Shown piece after piece: positions 21,492-29,957 of a stretch of DNA of 64,000 nucleotides. This DNA comes from Pseudokineococcus lusitanus. GTDB lineage: Bacteria; Actinomycetota; Actinomycetes; Actinomycetales; Quadrisphaeraceae. Positions within the stretch are counted from its first letter, which is position 1. Every line of letters begins with the position of its first letter. A program made the translations under genes and the position numbers. The notes under the pieces were generated by a model, which did not search any database, was not told where the DNA came from, and saw only the letters and a program-made list of their open reading frames with translations. The stretch covers positions 1 to 64,000 of the forward strand of contig NZ_RJKN01000001.1 of assembly GCF_003751265.1 (NCBI RefSeq), read 5' to 3'.

Positions 21492-22982
21492 ATGCGCCGT
21501 GCCAAGATCGTCTGCACCCTGGGGCCCGCCACGTCCAGCGCCGAGCAGATCCGCGAGCTCGTGGACGCCGGCATGGACGTGGCCCGCCTGAACCTCAGCC
21601 ACGGGTCCTACGCCGACCACGAGAACTCCTACCGGAACGTCCGTCGGGCGGCCGAGGAGTGCGGCCGCGCCGTCGCGGTCCTCGTGGACCTGCAGGGCCC
21701 GAAGATCCGCCTCGGCCGCTTCGGCTCGGGCCCCCAGTCGCTCGCCGTGGGCGACGTCTTCACCATCACCACCGAGGACGTCGTCGGCGACGCGCAGATC
21801 TGCTCGACGACCTACCCCGGCCTGCCGGGCGACGTCGACCCGGGCGACCTCGTCCTCGTCGACGACGGCAAGGTCACCCTGCGGGTCACCGCCGTCGAGG
21901 GCCCCCGCGTGACGACCGAGGTCGTCGTCGCGGGCGTCGTCTCCGACAACAAGGGCCTCAACCTGCCGGGCGTGGCCGTCAGCGTCCCCGCCATGTCCGA
22001 GAAGGACGTCGCGGACCTGCGCTGGGGCCTGCGCCAGGGCGCCGACCTCATCGCCCTCTCCTTCGTCCGCGACGCGTCCGACGCCGCGGACGTCCGGCGC
22101 ATCATGGACGAGGAGGGCGTCCACGTCCCCGTCATCGCCAAGGTGGAGAAGCCGCAGGCCGTGGCCAACCTCGAGGCCGTCGTCGACGCCTTCGACGGCG
22201 TCATGGTCGCCCGCGGCGACCTCGGCGTCGAGCTCCCGCTCGAGCAGGTCCCGCTCGTCCAGAAGCAGGCCGTGGACCTGTGCCGGCGCCAGGCCAAGCC
22301 GGTCATCGTCGCCACCCAGGTGCTCGAGTCGATGATCGCCGCCCCGCGCCCGACGCGCGCCGAGGCCTCCGACTGCGCGAACGCCGTCCTCGACGGCGCC
22401 GACGCGATCATGCTGTCGGGGGAGACGAGCGTCGGGCAGTACCCCTTCGAGGCCGTCCGCACGATGGCCCGGATCATCGAGAGCACCGAGCAGCACGGCC
22501 TCGACCGCATCCGCCCGCTGGGCACCAACCCGCACACCAAGGGCGGGGCCATCACGCGCGCCGCGCTCGACGTCGCGGTGAACCTCAGCTGCCAGTACCT
22601 CGCGGTCTTCACGACGACGGGCGACTCGGCCCGCCGCATGGCGCGCCTGCGCAGCAAGATCCCGCTCATCGTCTTCACGCCCGAGCCGTCCGTGCGCACA
22701 CAGCTCGCGCTCACGTGGGGCGTGCAGACGTTCTTCATGGACTACGTCACGCACACCGACGAGATGGTGCTCCGCCTCGACGAGATGCTCCTCGCCGACG
22801 GGGTGGCGCAGGAGGGCGACCTCGTCGTCGTCGTCGCGGGGGCGCCCCCGGGCATCCCCGGCTCCACCAACGCCCTGCGCGTGCACAAGATGGGCGACGC
22901 CGTCGGCGGCCGCGCCCAGGCGTACCGCGAGGTGGCGGCCGAGCCGGCCTCCCGGCCGGCCGGGGCGCCGCCCGCCGGCTGA
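21492..22982 (+). CDS. pyk: Pyruvate kinase
   Basis: 496 residues; phosphoenolpyruvate plus ADP to pyruvate plus ATP. 'AKIVCTLGPATSS' opens the barrel; 'ARLNLSHG', 'DLQGPKIRLG', 'AKVEKPQAV' (catalytic Lys-Glu), 'MVARGDLGVELP' (metal site) and 'ATQVLESM' are intact. The C-terminal allosteric domain is present, with a short Ala/Pro tail. The ATG has no ribosome site and follows a -10-like TAGTCT, suggesting a leaderless mRNA. Pyk ends the glt-pyk block at a very strong hairpin. Confidence 0.97.
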   Translation: MRRAKIVCTLGPATSSAEQIRELVDAGMDVARLNLSHGSYADHENSYRNVRRAAEECGRAVAVLVDLQGPKIRLGRFGSGPQSLAVGDVFTITTEDVVGDAQICSTTYPGLPGDVDPGDLVLVDDGKVTLRVTAVEGPRVTTEVVVAGVVSDNKGLNLPGVAVSVPAMSEKDVADLRWGLRQGADLIALSFVRDASDAADVRRIMDEEGVHVPVIAKVEKPQAVANLEAVVDAFDGVMVARGDLGVELPLEQVPLVQKQAVDLCRRQAKPVIVATQVLESMIAAPRPTRAEASDCANAVLDGADAIMLSGETSVGQYPFEAVRTMARIIESTEQHGLDRIRPLGTNPHTKGGAITRAALDVAVNLSCQYLAVFTTTGDSARRMARLRSKIPLIVFTPEPSVRTQLALTWGVQTFFMDYVTHTDEMVLRLDEMLLADGVAQEGDLVVVVAGAPPGIPGSTNALRVHKMGDAVGGRAQAYREVAAEPASRPAGAPPAG

Positions 22983-22991
22983 CCCGTCGTC

Positions 22992-23041
22992 ACGACGACG
23001 CAGGGCCCGTCCCCCTCGGGGGACGGGCCCTGCGTCGTCGT
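22992..23041. terminator. Very strong bidirectional terminator
   Basis: Perfect 23-bp stem (22992-23014 with 23019-23041) and a CTCG loop, between pyk and the convergent tRNA gene. The most stable hairpin in the window; no T-tract follows. Confidence 0.9.
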
Positions 23042-23045
23042 ACGG

Positions 23046-23119
23046 TGCCCCGGGTGGGACTCGAACCCACACTGGGTGGATTTTGAGGCCACTTCCTCTG
23101 CCGATTGGGATACCGGGGC
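23046..23119 (-). tRNA. tRNA-Leu (anticodon CAA), class I-like, short variable loop
   Basis: The minus strand folds as a tRNA: acceptor GCCCCGG/CCGGGGC with discriminator A, T-arm GTGGG-TTCGAGT-CCCAC, and a D-loop with GG. The anticodon loop CTCAAAA has U33 and anticodon CAA (reads UUG, Leu). The anticodon stem GTGGC/TCCAC has four pairs and a C-T mismatch next to the loop, and the D-stem has a mismatch. At 74 bases there is no room for the long variable arm of a normal bacterial tRNA-Leu. CCA is not encoded. It could be a specialised or decayed tRNA. Confidence 0.8.
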
Positions 23120-23181
23120 CGGCGGCGCCCCGGCCGGGCGCCGTCCCGCGGGCGCGGCGGCGCCGTCCCACGAGGCGCCAG

Positions 23182-23187
23182 TAGGCT
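23182..23187 (+). promoter_or_regulatory. pdtaR -10, predicted leaderless start
   Basis: TAGGCT ends 7 bases before the GTG start and no ribosome site intervenes. Confidence 0.55.
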
Positions 23188-23194
23188 AGCCGAC

Positions 23195-23863
23195 GTGACC
23201 ACGCAGCCCCCCAGCCCCGACGGCGACGACGCCGCCACCGCCGCCCAGACCACTGCGGCCCCCGTCGACGACGCCCCCTCGGGCCCCCGCCGCCGTGTCG
23301 TGGTCGCCGAGGACGAGGCGATCATCCGCCTCGACGTCGTCGAGACGCTGACGGAGGCCGGCTTCGACGTCGTCGGCGAGGCCGGCGACGGCGAGAGCGC
23401 CGTCCGGCTCGTCGAGGAGCAGACCCCCGACCTCGTCGTCATGGACGTGAAGATGCCCGTCCTCGACGGCATCTCCGCGGCGGAGCGGATCGGCCGTGCG
23501 GGTCGCACCGCGGTCGTCCTCCTCACCGCCTTCTCGCAGAAGGAGCTCGTGGACCGGGCCCGCGACGCCGGGGCCATGGCCTACGTCGTCAAGCCCTTCA
23601 CGGCCGCCGACCTGCTGCCCGCCGTGGAGATCGCCCTCAGCCGCCACACCGAGCTGCGGGCGCTCGAGGACGAGGTGGCCGACCTCTCCGAGCGCTTCGA
23701 GACGCGCAAGCGGGTCGAGCGGGCCAAGGGCCTGCTCATGCAGCAGATGGGCCTGTCCGAGCCCGAGGCCTTCCGCTGGATCCAGAAGACGTCCATGGAC
23801 CGTCGACTGACGATGCGCGAGGTCGCCGACGTCGTCCTCGAGCAGGTCGGCGGCAAGGGCTGA
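23195..23863 (+). CDS. pdtaR: ANTAR-domain response regulator (PdtaR-like)
   Basis: 222 residues. An acidic N-terminal tail of about 33 residues precedes a receiver domain with acidic pocket 'VAEDEAIIR', phospho-acceptor Asp84 in 'VVMDVKMP', Thr in 'LLTAF' and Lys133 in 'VVKPF'. The C-terminal ANTAR domain (about 150-222: 'RKRVERAKGLLMQQMGLSEPEAFRWIQ') binds RNA hairpins and acts as an antiterminator in this family. Its position after pyk is the usual actinobacterial context. The sensor kinase PdtaS is not in the window. It probably has a leaderless mRNA. Confidence 0.92.
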   Translation: MTTQPPSPDGDDAATAAQTTAAPVDDAPSGPRRRVVVAEDEAIIRLDVVETLTEAGFDVVGEAGDGESAVRLVEEQTPDLVVMDVKMPVLDGISAAERIGRAGRTAVVLLTAFSQKELVDRARDAGAMAYVVKPFTAADLLPAVEIALSRHTELRALEDEVADLSERFETRKRVERAKGLLMQQMGLSEPEAFRWIQKTSMDRRLTMREVADVVLEQVGGKG

Positions 23864-23881
23864 CCGACGCCCCGCCCCGCC

Positions 23882-23915
23882 ACGGCGCCGTACCCCGCGA
23901 GGGGTGCGGCGCCGT
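23882..23915 (+). terminator. Hairpin after pdtaR
   Basis: 15-bp stem, ACGGCGCCGTACCCC with one G-T pair, closed by a GCGA loop, about 18 bases after the pdtaR stop. Confidence 0.75.
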
Positions 23916-24047
23916 CGTCGTCCGGGGGCGGGGACGCAGCGGGCGAGACGCGACGGACCGCCATCCGAGACGGTGGCGTCGGGTCACAAGTGGGTGACGA
24001 CATGCCCCGGTGCGCTCAGGTCCTCCCCGAGGTGGCCTGCGGTCGAC

Positions 24048-24053
24048 TACTTT
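24048..24053 (+). promoter_or_regulatory. Probable promoter -10 of the branched-chain amino-acid lipoprotein gene
   Basis: TACTTT gives a leader of about 60 bases ending in a good ribosome site (GAAGGAG). At 23983-23998, upstream, GTCAC-N6-GTGAC forms a small inverted repeat that could be an operator. Confidence 0.4.
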
Positions 24054-24117
24054 TCCGGCACCCACCGAGAACTCGTCGTCGGCCGAGCGCCGGCGGCGGG
24101 ACGAAGGAGACCCCTGC

Positions 24118-25470
24118 ATGAAGCGATCCACTCTCGCCTGGCGCACCGTGGCCGTCGCCGGTGTCGCGGCCCTGGCCCTCGCCGGCTGCGGCGGCGGCGA
24201 CGACGGCGCGGACGAGACGCCGGGCGGCTCCGGCGAGCCGACCGCCTCCTCCTCGGCCTCGCCCTCGGAGGACACCGACGCCGGCGGCGCGGACTGCGAG
24301 CCCCAGACCCCCGAGGCGGCGGAGGGCGACGGCGTCCTCACCATCGGCTCGGTCCTGCCGCAGACGGGCAACCTCGCCTTCCTCGGCCCGCCCGAGTTCG
24401 CGGGCGTCCAGCTGGCGATCAACGAGATCAACGAGGCCGGCGGCTTCAACGGCCAGGACGTCGCCTACCAGGAGGGCGACTCCGGCGACACCGCCACCGA
24501 CATCGCCTCCCAGACGGTCGGCAGCCTCCTCTCGGCGGGCACCGACGCCATCGTCGGCGCGGCCTCCTCGGGCGTCTCGTTCACCATCCTCGACCAGATC
24601 ACCGGTGCGGGCGTCGTCCAGATCTCCCCGGCCAACACGTCGCCGGACTTCACCTGCGCCGAGGACAACGGGCTGTACTTCCGCACGGCCCCCTCGGACG
24701 TCCTCCAGGGCCGCGTCATGGGCGACCTCGTCGTCAGCGACGGGTACCTCGAGGTCGGCATCATGGCCATCGACGACCCGTACGGCACGGGCCTCGCCGA
24801 CAACGTCACCTCGACGCTCGAGGCCGGCGGTGCCTCGGTGGCCGGCGGCGAGCCGATCATCTACAACCCGCAGGCGCCGAACTTCAGCGCCGAGGTCTCG
24901 CAGCTCGCGCAGACCGACCCCGAGGCCATCGTCCTCATCGGCTTCGACGAGTCGCTGCGCGTCATCCCCGAGCTGATCTCGCAGGGCATCGGCCCCAACG
25001 ACGTCCCGCTCTACCTCGTCGACGGCAACCTCGCGAACTACAGCGACGACGGCCTCGAGCCGGGCTCGCTCATCGGCACCAAGGGCACGCTGCCCGGCGC
25101 TGCGGCGGGCGACGAGTTCCAGGCCCGCCTCACCGAGGTGGACCCGTCGCTGCAGGACTTCAGCTACGCCCCGGAGTCCTACGACGCGGTCGTCCTCGTC
25201 GCCCTGGCCGCCCAGGCCGCCGGCGACGACAGCGGGGCGAGCATCGCCTCCGAGCTGCCGAACGTCAGCCGCGACGGCACGAAGTGCACGGTGTACGCCG
25301 AGTGCCTCGAGCTCCTCACGGCGGGCGAGGACATCGACTACGACGGCGTCTCCGGCCCCGTGGAGTTCTCCGACCTCGGTGACCCGACCGAGGCCACCAT
25401 CGGGATCTACGAGTACGTCGAGGACAACAGCTACGAGAACGTCGACTACGTGACGGGCTCGCTCAGCTGA
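24118..25470 (+). CDS. Branched-chain amino-acid ABC transporter substrate-binding lipoprotein
   Basis: 450 residues. The signal peptide ends in the lipobox LALAGC with lipidated Cys24, followed by an acidic/Ser-rich linker to about residue 75. The periplasmic-binding type I fold (Leu/Ile/Val-binding) begins at 'VLTIGSVLPQTGNLAFLGPP' and includes 'GVQLAINEINEAGGFNG' and 'IVGAASSGVSFTI'. ATG start chosen for GAAGGAG and the signal peptide; upstream in-frame starts lack these. It would deliver ligand to the LivHMGF complex encoded convergently just downstream. Exact ligand not determinable. Confidence 0.93.
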   Translation: MKRSTLAWRTVAVAGVAALALAGCGGGDDGADETPGGSGEPTASSSASPSEDTDAGGADCEPQTPEAAEGDGVLTIGSVLPQTGNLAFLGPPEFAGVQLAINEINEAGGFNGQDVAYQEGDSGDTATDIASQTVGSLLSAGTDAIVGAASSGVSFTILDQITGAGVVQISPANTSPDFTCAEDNGLYFRTAPSDVLQGRVMGDLVVSDGYLEVGIMAIDDPYGTGLADNVTSTLEAGGASVAGGEPIIYNPQAPNFSAEVSQLAQTDPEAIVLIGFDESLRVIPELISQGIGPNDVPLYLVDGNLANYSDDGLEPGSLIGTKGTLPGAAAGDEFQARLTEVDPSLQDFSYAPESYDAVVLVALAAQAAGDDSGASIASELPNVSRDGTKCTVYAECLELLTAGEDIDYDGVSGPVEFSDLGDPTEATIGIYEYVEDNSYENVDYVTGSLS

Positions 25471-25481
25471 CCTGAGCCGCA

Positions 25482-25529
25482 GCACGACGGAGCCCCCCGG
25501 TCCGCGAGGACCGGGGGGCTCCGTCGTGC
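25482..25529. terminator. Bidirectional terminator
   Basis: Perfect 22-bp stem (25482-25503 with 25508-25529), GCGA loop, just after the lipoprotein gene. Confidence 0.9.
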
Positions 25530-25656
25530 GTGATGGCTCGTGCCCAGGGGCACCCCGCCGGGGCGTCGGTGGTCGGCGCGGACGTCCCGGCCCCCACGGC
25601 AGCCGCCCGGCCGTCCGCCGTGGTCCGGGCACGGGGACGCCGCCGCCGGACGGCGC

Positions 25657-25701
25657 CACCGGACGGGCCGGGGACGGCACCACCGGACGGGCCGGGGACG
25701 G
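25657..25701. repeat. Short direct repeat
   Basis: CACCGGACGGGCCGGGGACGG occurs twice, 24 bases apart (25657 and 25681), between the two terminators. No gene lies in 25530-25756. Confidence 0.6.
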
Positions 25702-25703
25702 AC

Positions 25704-25736
25704 GCAGCCCCCGGACCCGACGGGTCCGGGGGCTGC
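25704..25736 (-). terminator. Terminator of the liv operon
   Basis: 15-bp stem GCAGCCCCCGGACCC with a GAC loop, 20 bases after the livF stop on the minus strand. Confidence 0.8.
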
Positions 25737-25756
25737 TCGGGGCGTCGTACGGGGCG

Positions 25757-26533
25757 TCAGGCCTTGGCCAGCGTGCCGAGGTAGAGCTCGACGACCTTGG
25801 GGTCCTGCGCCAGCTGCTTGCCCGAGCCGGAGTAGGCGTTGCGGCCCTGGTCGAGCACGTAGCCCCGGTCGCAGATCTGCAGGCAGCGGCGGGCGTTCTG
25901 CTCGACCATGACGATCGAGACGCCGGTGCGGTTGATCTGGCGGGTCCGGATGAAGACCTCGTCCTGGAGGGCGGGGGAGAGGCCGGCCGACGGCTCGTCG
26001 AGCAGCAGCACGCTCGGCTCCATCATGAGCGCGCGGCCCATGGCGACCATCTGCCGCTCGCCGCCGGACAGCGAGCCGGCGCGCTGGGCGCGCCGCTTGC
26101 CGAGGGTGGGGAAGAGGTCGACCACCGCGTCGAAGCGCTCCTGGAAGCGCTTGGGCGCCTGGAAGATGCCCATCTGCAGGTTCTCGGCGATCGACAAGGA
26201 CGGGAAGACGTTGTTCGTCTGGGGGACGAAGCCGACCCCCTTGGTGACGAGCTTGTCGGCCCCCATCCCCGTGATGTCCTCGCCGCCCAGCCGCACCGTG
26301 CCGGAGCGCACCTTGACGAGGCCGAACAGCGCCTTGAGGAGCGTCGACTTGCCGGCGCCGTTCGGCCCGATGATGGCCACGAGCTCGCCCGGCGTGACGT
26401 ACAGGTCGCAGCTGTTGAGGATGTTGACGCCCGGCAGGTACCCGGCCACGAGGCTGTCGGCGCGCAGGACGGCGCCCTCGGCCCCGGCCAGGTGCTCGGT
26501 GCGGTCCTGCGGTGCGGTCTCGCGCGCGCTCAC
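25757..26533 (-). CDS. livF: Branched-chain amino-acid ABC transporter ATPase (LivF)
   Basis: 258 residues. Walker A IGPNGAGKST near residue 55-64, Q-loop 'GVGFVPQTNNVFPSLSIAENL', signature 'LSGGERQMVAMGRAL', Walker B 'VLLLDEPSAGLSP' and H-loop replaced by 'VMVEQNARRCL', as is normal for LivF. GTG start overlaps the livG stop by four bases (GTGA). With LivG it powers the LivHM channel at the inner face of the membrane. Confidence 0.95.
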   Translation of the reverse strand: MSARETAPQDRTEHLAGAEGAVLRADSLVAGYLPGVNILNSCDLYVTPGELVAIIGPNGAGKSTLLKALFGLVKVRSGTVRLGGEDITGMGADKLVTKGVGFVPQTNNVFPSLSIAENLQMGIFQAPKRFQERFDAVVDLFPTLGKRRAQRAGSLSGGERQMVAMGRALMMEPSVLLLDEPSAGLSPALQDEVFIRTRQINRTGVSIVMVEQNARRCLQICDRGYVLDQGRNAYSGSGKQLAQDPKVVELYLGTLAKA

Positions 26534-27627
26534 CGGCCCGCCTCCCTCTCGTGCTCCAGCTCCGCCTCGGCGGCGGCCAGCTGCTCGGCCTCGTCCTCCT
26601 CGGTGAGGGGCGCGTCGTGGTGCCCCCCGAGGTAGGCGTCGATGACGGCCGGGTCGGCCATGACGGCGTCGGGCGGTCCCTCGGCGACGACGGAGCCCTG
26701 CGCCATGACGATCACCCAGTCCGAGATGTCGCGGACCATGTCCATGTCGTGCTCGACGAAGAGCACGGTCATGCCCTGCTCGCGGAGGTCCTTGACGTGC
26801 CCGAGCAGCGACTGGGTGAGCGCGGGGTTCACGCCCGCCATCGGCTCGTCGAGCATGACCATGCGCGGCTCGGTCATGAGGGCGCGGGCCATCTCGAGGA
26901 GCTTCCGCTGGCCGCCGGAGAGGCTGCCGGCGAAGTCCTCGCGCTTGGCGTCCAGCTTGAAGCGGCGCAGGAGCTCGTCGGCCCGGCGGGTGTTGGAGTC
27001 CTCCTGGCCCTTCCACAGCCGGCGGAACATCGCCGACGCGAAGCGCTCGCCCACCTGGCCGGCGGCGCCGAGCCGCATGTTCTCGATGACGGTGAGGCGG
27101 CTCAGCGCCTTCGTCAGCTGGAACGTGCGGACCATGCCGCGCCGGGCGACCCGGTGCGCCGGCACGCGGGAGAGGCTGCGGCCCTCGAAGGTCCACGAGC
27201 CCTCGTCGGGGCGGTCGAAGCCCGTCAGCAGGTTGAAGAAGGTCGTCTTCCCGGCGCCGTTGGGGCCGATGAGGGCCGTGATGGCCCCCCGCTGGATCTC
27301 CACGTGCTCGACGTCGACGGCCGTGAGGCCGCCGAACCGGCGCACGACGCCCTCCGCCACGAGGACGGGGTCGGGCTTGGGCGCACCGGGGACGCGCGGC
27401 ACGTCGCGGAGCGCCGCGCGGGCGGCCAGGGCGCGCGGCCCCGGCCCGGCGGGCGTCCCGTGGTCGACCGGGGCGCCGTCGACGCCGTCGAGGTCGTCCG
27501 GGGACGCCGGGGAGGGGGCCCCGGCGGGGTGGCTGCCCGTCGCCAGCGGCGTGGGCGGCGACGGCGGCGTGGGGTCGGGCCCCGGGCCGTCGGCGGTGGG
27601 CTCGTACGTGCGGTCGTCAGCGGGCAT
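26530..27627 (-). CDS. livG: Branched-chain amino-acid ABC transporter ATPase (LivG)
   Basis: 365 residues, against about 255-290 for most LivG: an 85-residue Pro/Ala/Asp-rich N-terminal extension precedes the ATPase domain. Walker A IGPNGAGKTT, 'GMVRTFQLTKALSRLTVIENM', signature 'LSGGQRKLLEMARAL', Walker B 'MVMLDEPMAGVNP' and H-loop 'VLFVEHDMDMV' are intact, as is the BCA ATPase C-terminal tail. ATG at 27627 overlaps livM by 11 bases; an inner start near the conserved core cannot be excluded but none has a better context. Confidence 0.94.
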   Translation of the reverse strand: MPADDRTYEPTADGPGPDPTPPSPPTPLATGSHPAGAPSPASPDDLDGVDGAPVDHGTPAGPGPRALAARAALRDVPRVPGAPKPDPVLVAEGVVRRFGGLTAVDVEHVEIQRGAITALIGPNGAGKTTFFNLLTGFDRPDEGSWTFEGRSLSRVPAHRVARRGMVRTFQLTKALSRLTVIENMRLGAAGQVGERFASAMFRRLWKGQEDSNTRRADELLRRFKLDAKREDFAGSLSGGQRKLLEMARALMTEPRMVMLDEPMAGVNPALTQSLLGHVKDLREQGMTVLFVEHDMDMVRDISDWVIVMAQGSVVAEGPPDAVMADPAVIDAYLGGHHDAPLTEEDEAEQLAAAEAELEHEREAGR

Positions 27628-28609
27628 CGATCGCCAGCTCCCTCCGGTCGCCGAAGATGCCTTGCGGCCTGTAGATCATCAAGAGCATGAGCGCCAGGCC
27701 CACGAGCATGAAGCGGAACTGGCCGACCTGGGTCGAGGTCATGAGCCACGACGGCATGTAGCCGGCGTTGACCATGTTCACGAGGACCCCCTGGGTGAGG
27801 GACAGGACGACCCAGAAGATGGCCGCGCCGACGACCGGGCCGAAGACGCGGGCGGCCCCGCCGAGCAGCAGCACGGTGTAGACGAAGAAGGTCAGCTCGG
27901 TGCCGTAGAGGTCCGGCTGCACCGAGGCGCGGCCCACCGCGAAGACGAAGCCGGCGAGGGCTCCGATGACGCCGCCCAGGACGAGCGCCTGCATCTTGTA
28001 GGCGTAGACGTTCTTGCCGAGGCTGCGCACGGCGTCCTCGTCCTCGCGGATGCCCTTGAGCACGCGCCCCCAGGGGCTGCGCATGAGGAGGAACACGACG
28101 AGGCAGGACAGGGCCACGAGGACCCAGCCCACGAGGAGGATCCACGTGAGCCGCTCGCTGAACTGCCACGGGCCGAAGCCGTACGTGTCCCGGGGGAGCG
28201 GGTTGAGGGCGTAGAAGCCCTCCGCGAAGCCGGTGAGGCCGCTGGAGCCACCGGTCTGCTCCCGGAGCGTCGAGCTCCGGACGACGAGCCGCACGATCTC
28301 CGCGGCCGCGATCGTCGCGATGGCGAGGTAGTCCGCGCGCAGCCGCAGGGTCGGGATGCCGAGGAGGACGGCGAGGAGCACCGCCCCCACGAGCCCGACG
28401 GCGAGGCCGACGAAGAAGGGGAAGCCGGCGACGGTCACCGTGATGGCGAGGCCGTAGGCGCCGATGGCGACGAAGGCCGCCTGGCCGAAGTTGAGCAGGC
28501 CGGCGTAGCCGAACTGCACGTTGAGGCCGATGGCCGCGAGGCCGTAGATGACCGTCTCCAGCCCGATGGCGGAGCGCGCGGCGTCGCTGAGGATCGAGGA
28601 CCAGTCCAC
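27617..28609 (-). CDS. livM: Branched-chain amino-acid ABC transporter permease (LivM)
   Basis: 330 residues with about eight to nine membrane helices. 'GYAGLLNFGQAAFVAIGAY' and 'LRADYLAIATIAAAEIVRLVV' are LivM hallmarks; 'RSPWGRVLKGIREDEDAVRSLGKN' is the coupling loop contacting the ATPases. GTG start lies 13 bases after the livH stop; the end overlaps livG by 11 bases. Confidence 0.95.
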   Translation of the reverse strand: MDWSSILSDAARSAIGLETVIYGLAAIGLNVQFGYAGLLNFGQAAFVAIGAYGLAITVTVAGFPFFVGLAVGLVGAVLLAVLLGIPTLRLRADYLAIATIAAAEIVRLVVRSSTLREQTGGSSGLTGFAEGFYALNPLPRDTYGFGPWQFSERLTWILLVGWVLVALSCLVVFLLMRSPWGRVLKGIREDEDAVRSLGKNVYAYKMQALVLGGVIGALAGFVFAVGRASVQPDLYGTELTFFVYTVLLLGGAARVFGPVVGAAIFWVVLSLTQGVLVNMVNAGYMPSWLMTSTQVGQFRFMLVGLALMLLMIYRPQGIFGDRRELAIDAR

Positions 28610-28622
28610 GGGTGTGCTCCGC

Positions 28623-29957
28623 TCAGCCGATGCGCGACGCCCGGCCCAGGATGCCCTGCGGCCGGACGAGGAGGATGAGGATGAGGACGAGGAGCGCGCC
28701 GACGTTGCGCAGCTCCGTCGGCACGACGAGCGTGCTGACCTCGAGGAAGATGCCGACGACGATCGCGCCGAACATGGCGCCGAACGCCGTGCCGAGGCCG
28801 CCGAGCGTCACTGCGGCGAAGACGAGCAGCAGGACCTGGAAGCCCATCTGGTACTGCACCTGCTGGGCGAGGCCGAGGAGCACCCCGGCCAGGCCGGCGA
28901 GCGCCGCGCCGACGACCCACACCGTCCGGATGACCTTGTCGACGTCGATGCCGGAGGCCGACGCGAGCGCGGGGTTGTCCGAGACGGCCCGGGTGGCCTT
29001 GCCGAGCCGCGTCCGCACGAGCGCCAGGCCGACGGCCACGAGGACGACGACCGCGAGGCCCATGCTGAAGAGGTCGATGGGCCGCAGCGTGAAGAGGCCC
29101 AGGTCGAGGCCGCGCTGCCCCTGGTAGTCGGCGTAGGTCTGCGTCGACCCGCCGAAGACGTAGAGGTAGAGGTAGCGCAGGAAGAGCGCGAGGCCGATCG
29201 ACACGATCATCATCGCGACGAGCCCCGTGCCGCGGCGCCGCAGCGGGCGCCAGACGACGCGGTCGTTGAGGAAGCCGAAGAGGCCGGAGAGCACGACGGC
29301 GAGCGGCGCGGCCACGAGGAAGGGCAGGCCGGCGACGGCGTTGAGGAAGTACGTCGAGATGGCGCCGAAGGTGATGAGCTCGCCGTGGGCGAAGTTCGTC
29401 AGCCCGGTGGTGCCGAAGATCATCGACAGGCCGATCGCGGCCAGCGCGATGATGAGGCCGAAGCGGAGGCCGCTCGCCAGGAGCTGGGCGACGCGCTCGG
29501 CCGTGATGCCGCCGCCCGACGCCTCCTGGGCGCCCTCCTCCGTGAGCTGGAAGACGACCGGGTTGGCGCTGCCCGAGGTGACGGACCGCTCGACGGGGTT
29601 GGCCTGCGGCAGCAGCCCCTCGGCCGGGCCCGTGAGGCTCTCGGGGTCGATCCCGACGCTGTAGGTGCCGGGCGCCGGGACGACCAGGCGGACGGCACCG
29701 CCGTCGTCGGTCGTCCCGGTCACCTCGGTGCCGTCGGGGCCGGTCGCGGTGACCTCGGCCCCCTCGACGTCCTCGCGGTCACCGGTGCGGACGCGGACCG
29801 TGATGGTCTCGCCCTCCTCGGCGCCGGCGGTGGCGGTGGGCGCCGGGGTGGCGGCCGCCGCGGGCGTCGCACCCCCGGCGAGCGCCGGGGCGAGGCCCAG
29901 CAGCAGCGTGAGCGCCACGAGGGCGAGCAGCCCTCTCACGGCGGCGAGCGACGGCAA
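28623..29957 (-). CDS. livH: LivH permease fused to an N-terminal extracytoplasmic domain
   Basis: 444 residues, about 150 longer than a standard LivH. TTG at 29957 is chosen for AGGGGAG six bases upstream; GTG at 29939 is the alternative. Residues about 1-30 form a signal-like helix. Residues about 40-95 look like a small beta-sandwich of the carboxypeptidase-regulatory/Ig type ('ITVRVRTGDREDVEGAEVTA', 'TDDGGAVRLVVPAPGTYSVG'). The LivH permease begins near residue 150 ('LASGLRFGLIIALAAIGLSMIFG') with 'TNFAHGELITFGA' and coupling loop 'RAVSDNPALASASGIDVDKV'. The extra domain should face outside and may touch the binding protein. Confidence 0.92.
   Translation of the reverse strand: MPSLAAVRGLLALVALTLLLGLAPALAGGATPAAAATPAPTATAGAEEGETITVRVRTGDREDVEGAEVTATGPDGTEVTGTTDDGGAVRLVVPAPGTYSVGIDPESLTGPAEGLLPQANPVERSVTSGSANPVVFQLTEEGAQEASGGGITAERVAQLLASGLRFGLIIALAAIGLSMIFGTTGLTNFAHGELITFGAISTYFLNAVAGLPFLVAAPLAVVLSGLFGFLNDRVVWRPLRRRGTGLVAMMIVSIGLALFLRYLYLYVFGGSTQTYADYQGQRGLDLGLFTLRPIDLFSMGLAVVVLVAVGLALVRTRLGKATRAVSDNPALASASGIDVDKVIRTVWVVGAALAGLAGVLLGLAQQVQYQMGFQVLLLVFAAVTLGGLGTAFGAMFGAIVVGIFLEVSTLVVPTELRNVGALLVLILILLVRPQGILGRASRIG

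Noticed and set aside
23046-23119. Reading the tRNA anticodon as UCA (a UGA suppressor or selenocysteine tRNA)
   Set aside because: That needs the stem AGTGG/ATCCA, which barely pairs, and puts C at position 33. The CTCAAAA loop keeps U33 and four stem pairs.
23983-23998. Crp site upstream of the branched-chain amino-acid lipoprotein gene
   Set aside because: The half-sites are GTCAC...GTGAC, the reverse of the Crp order TGTGA...TCACA.
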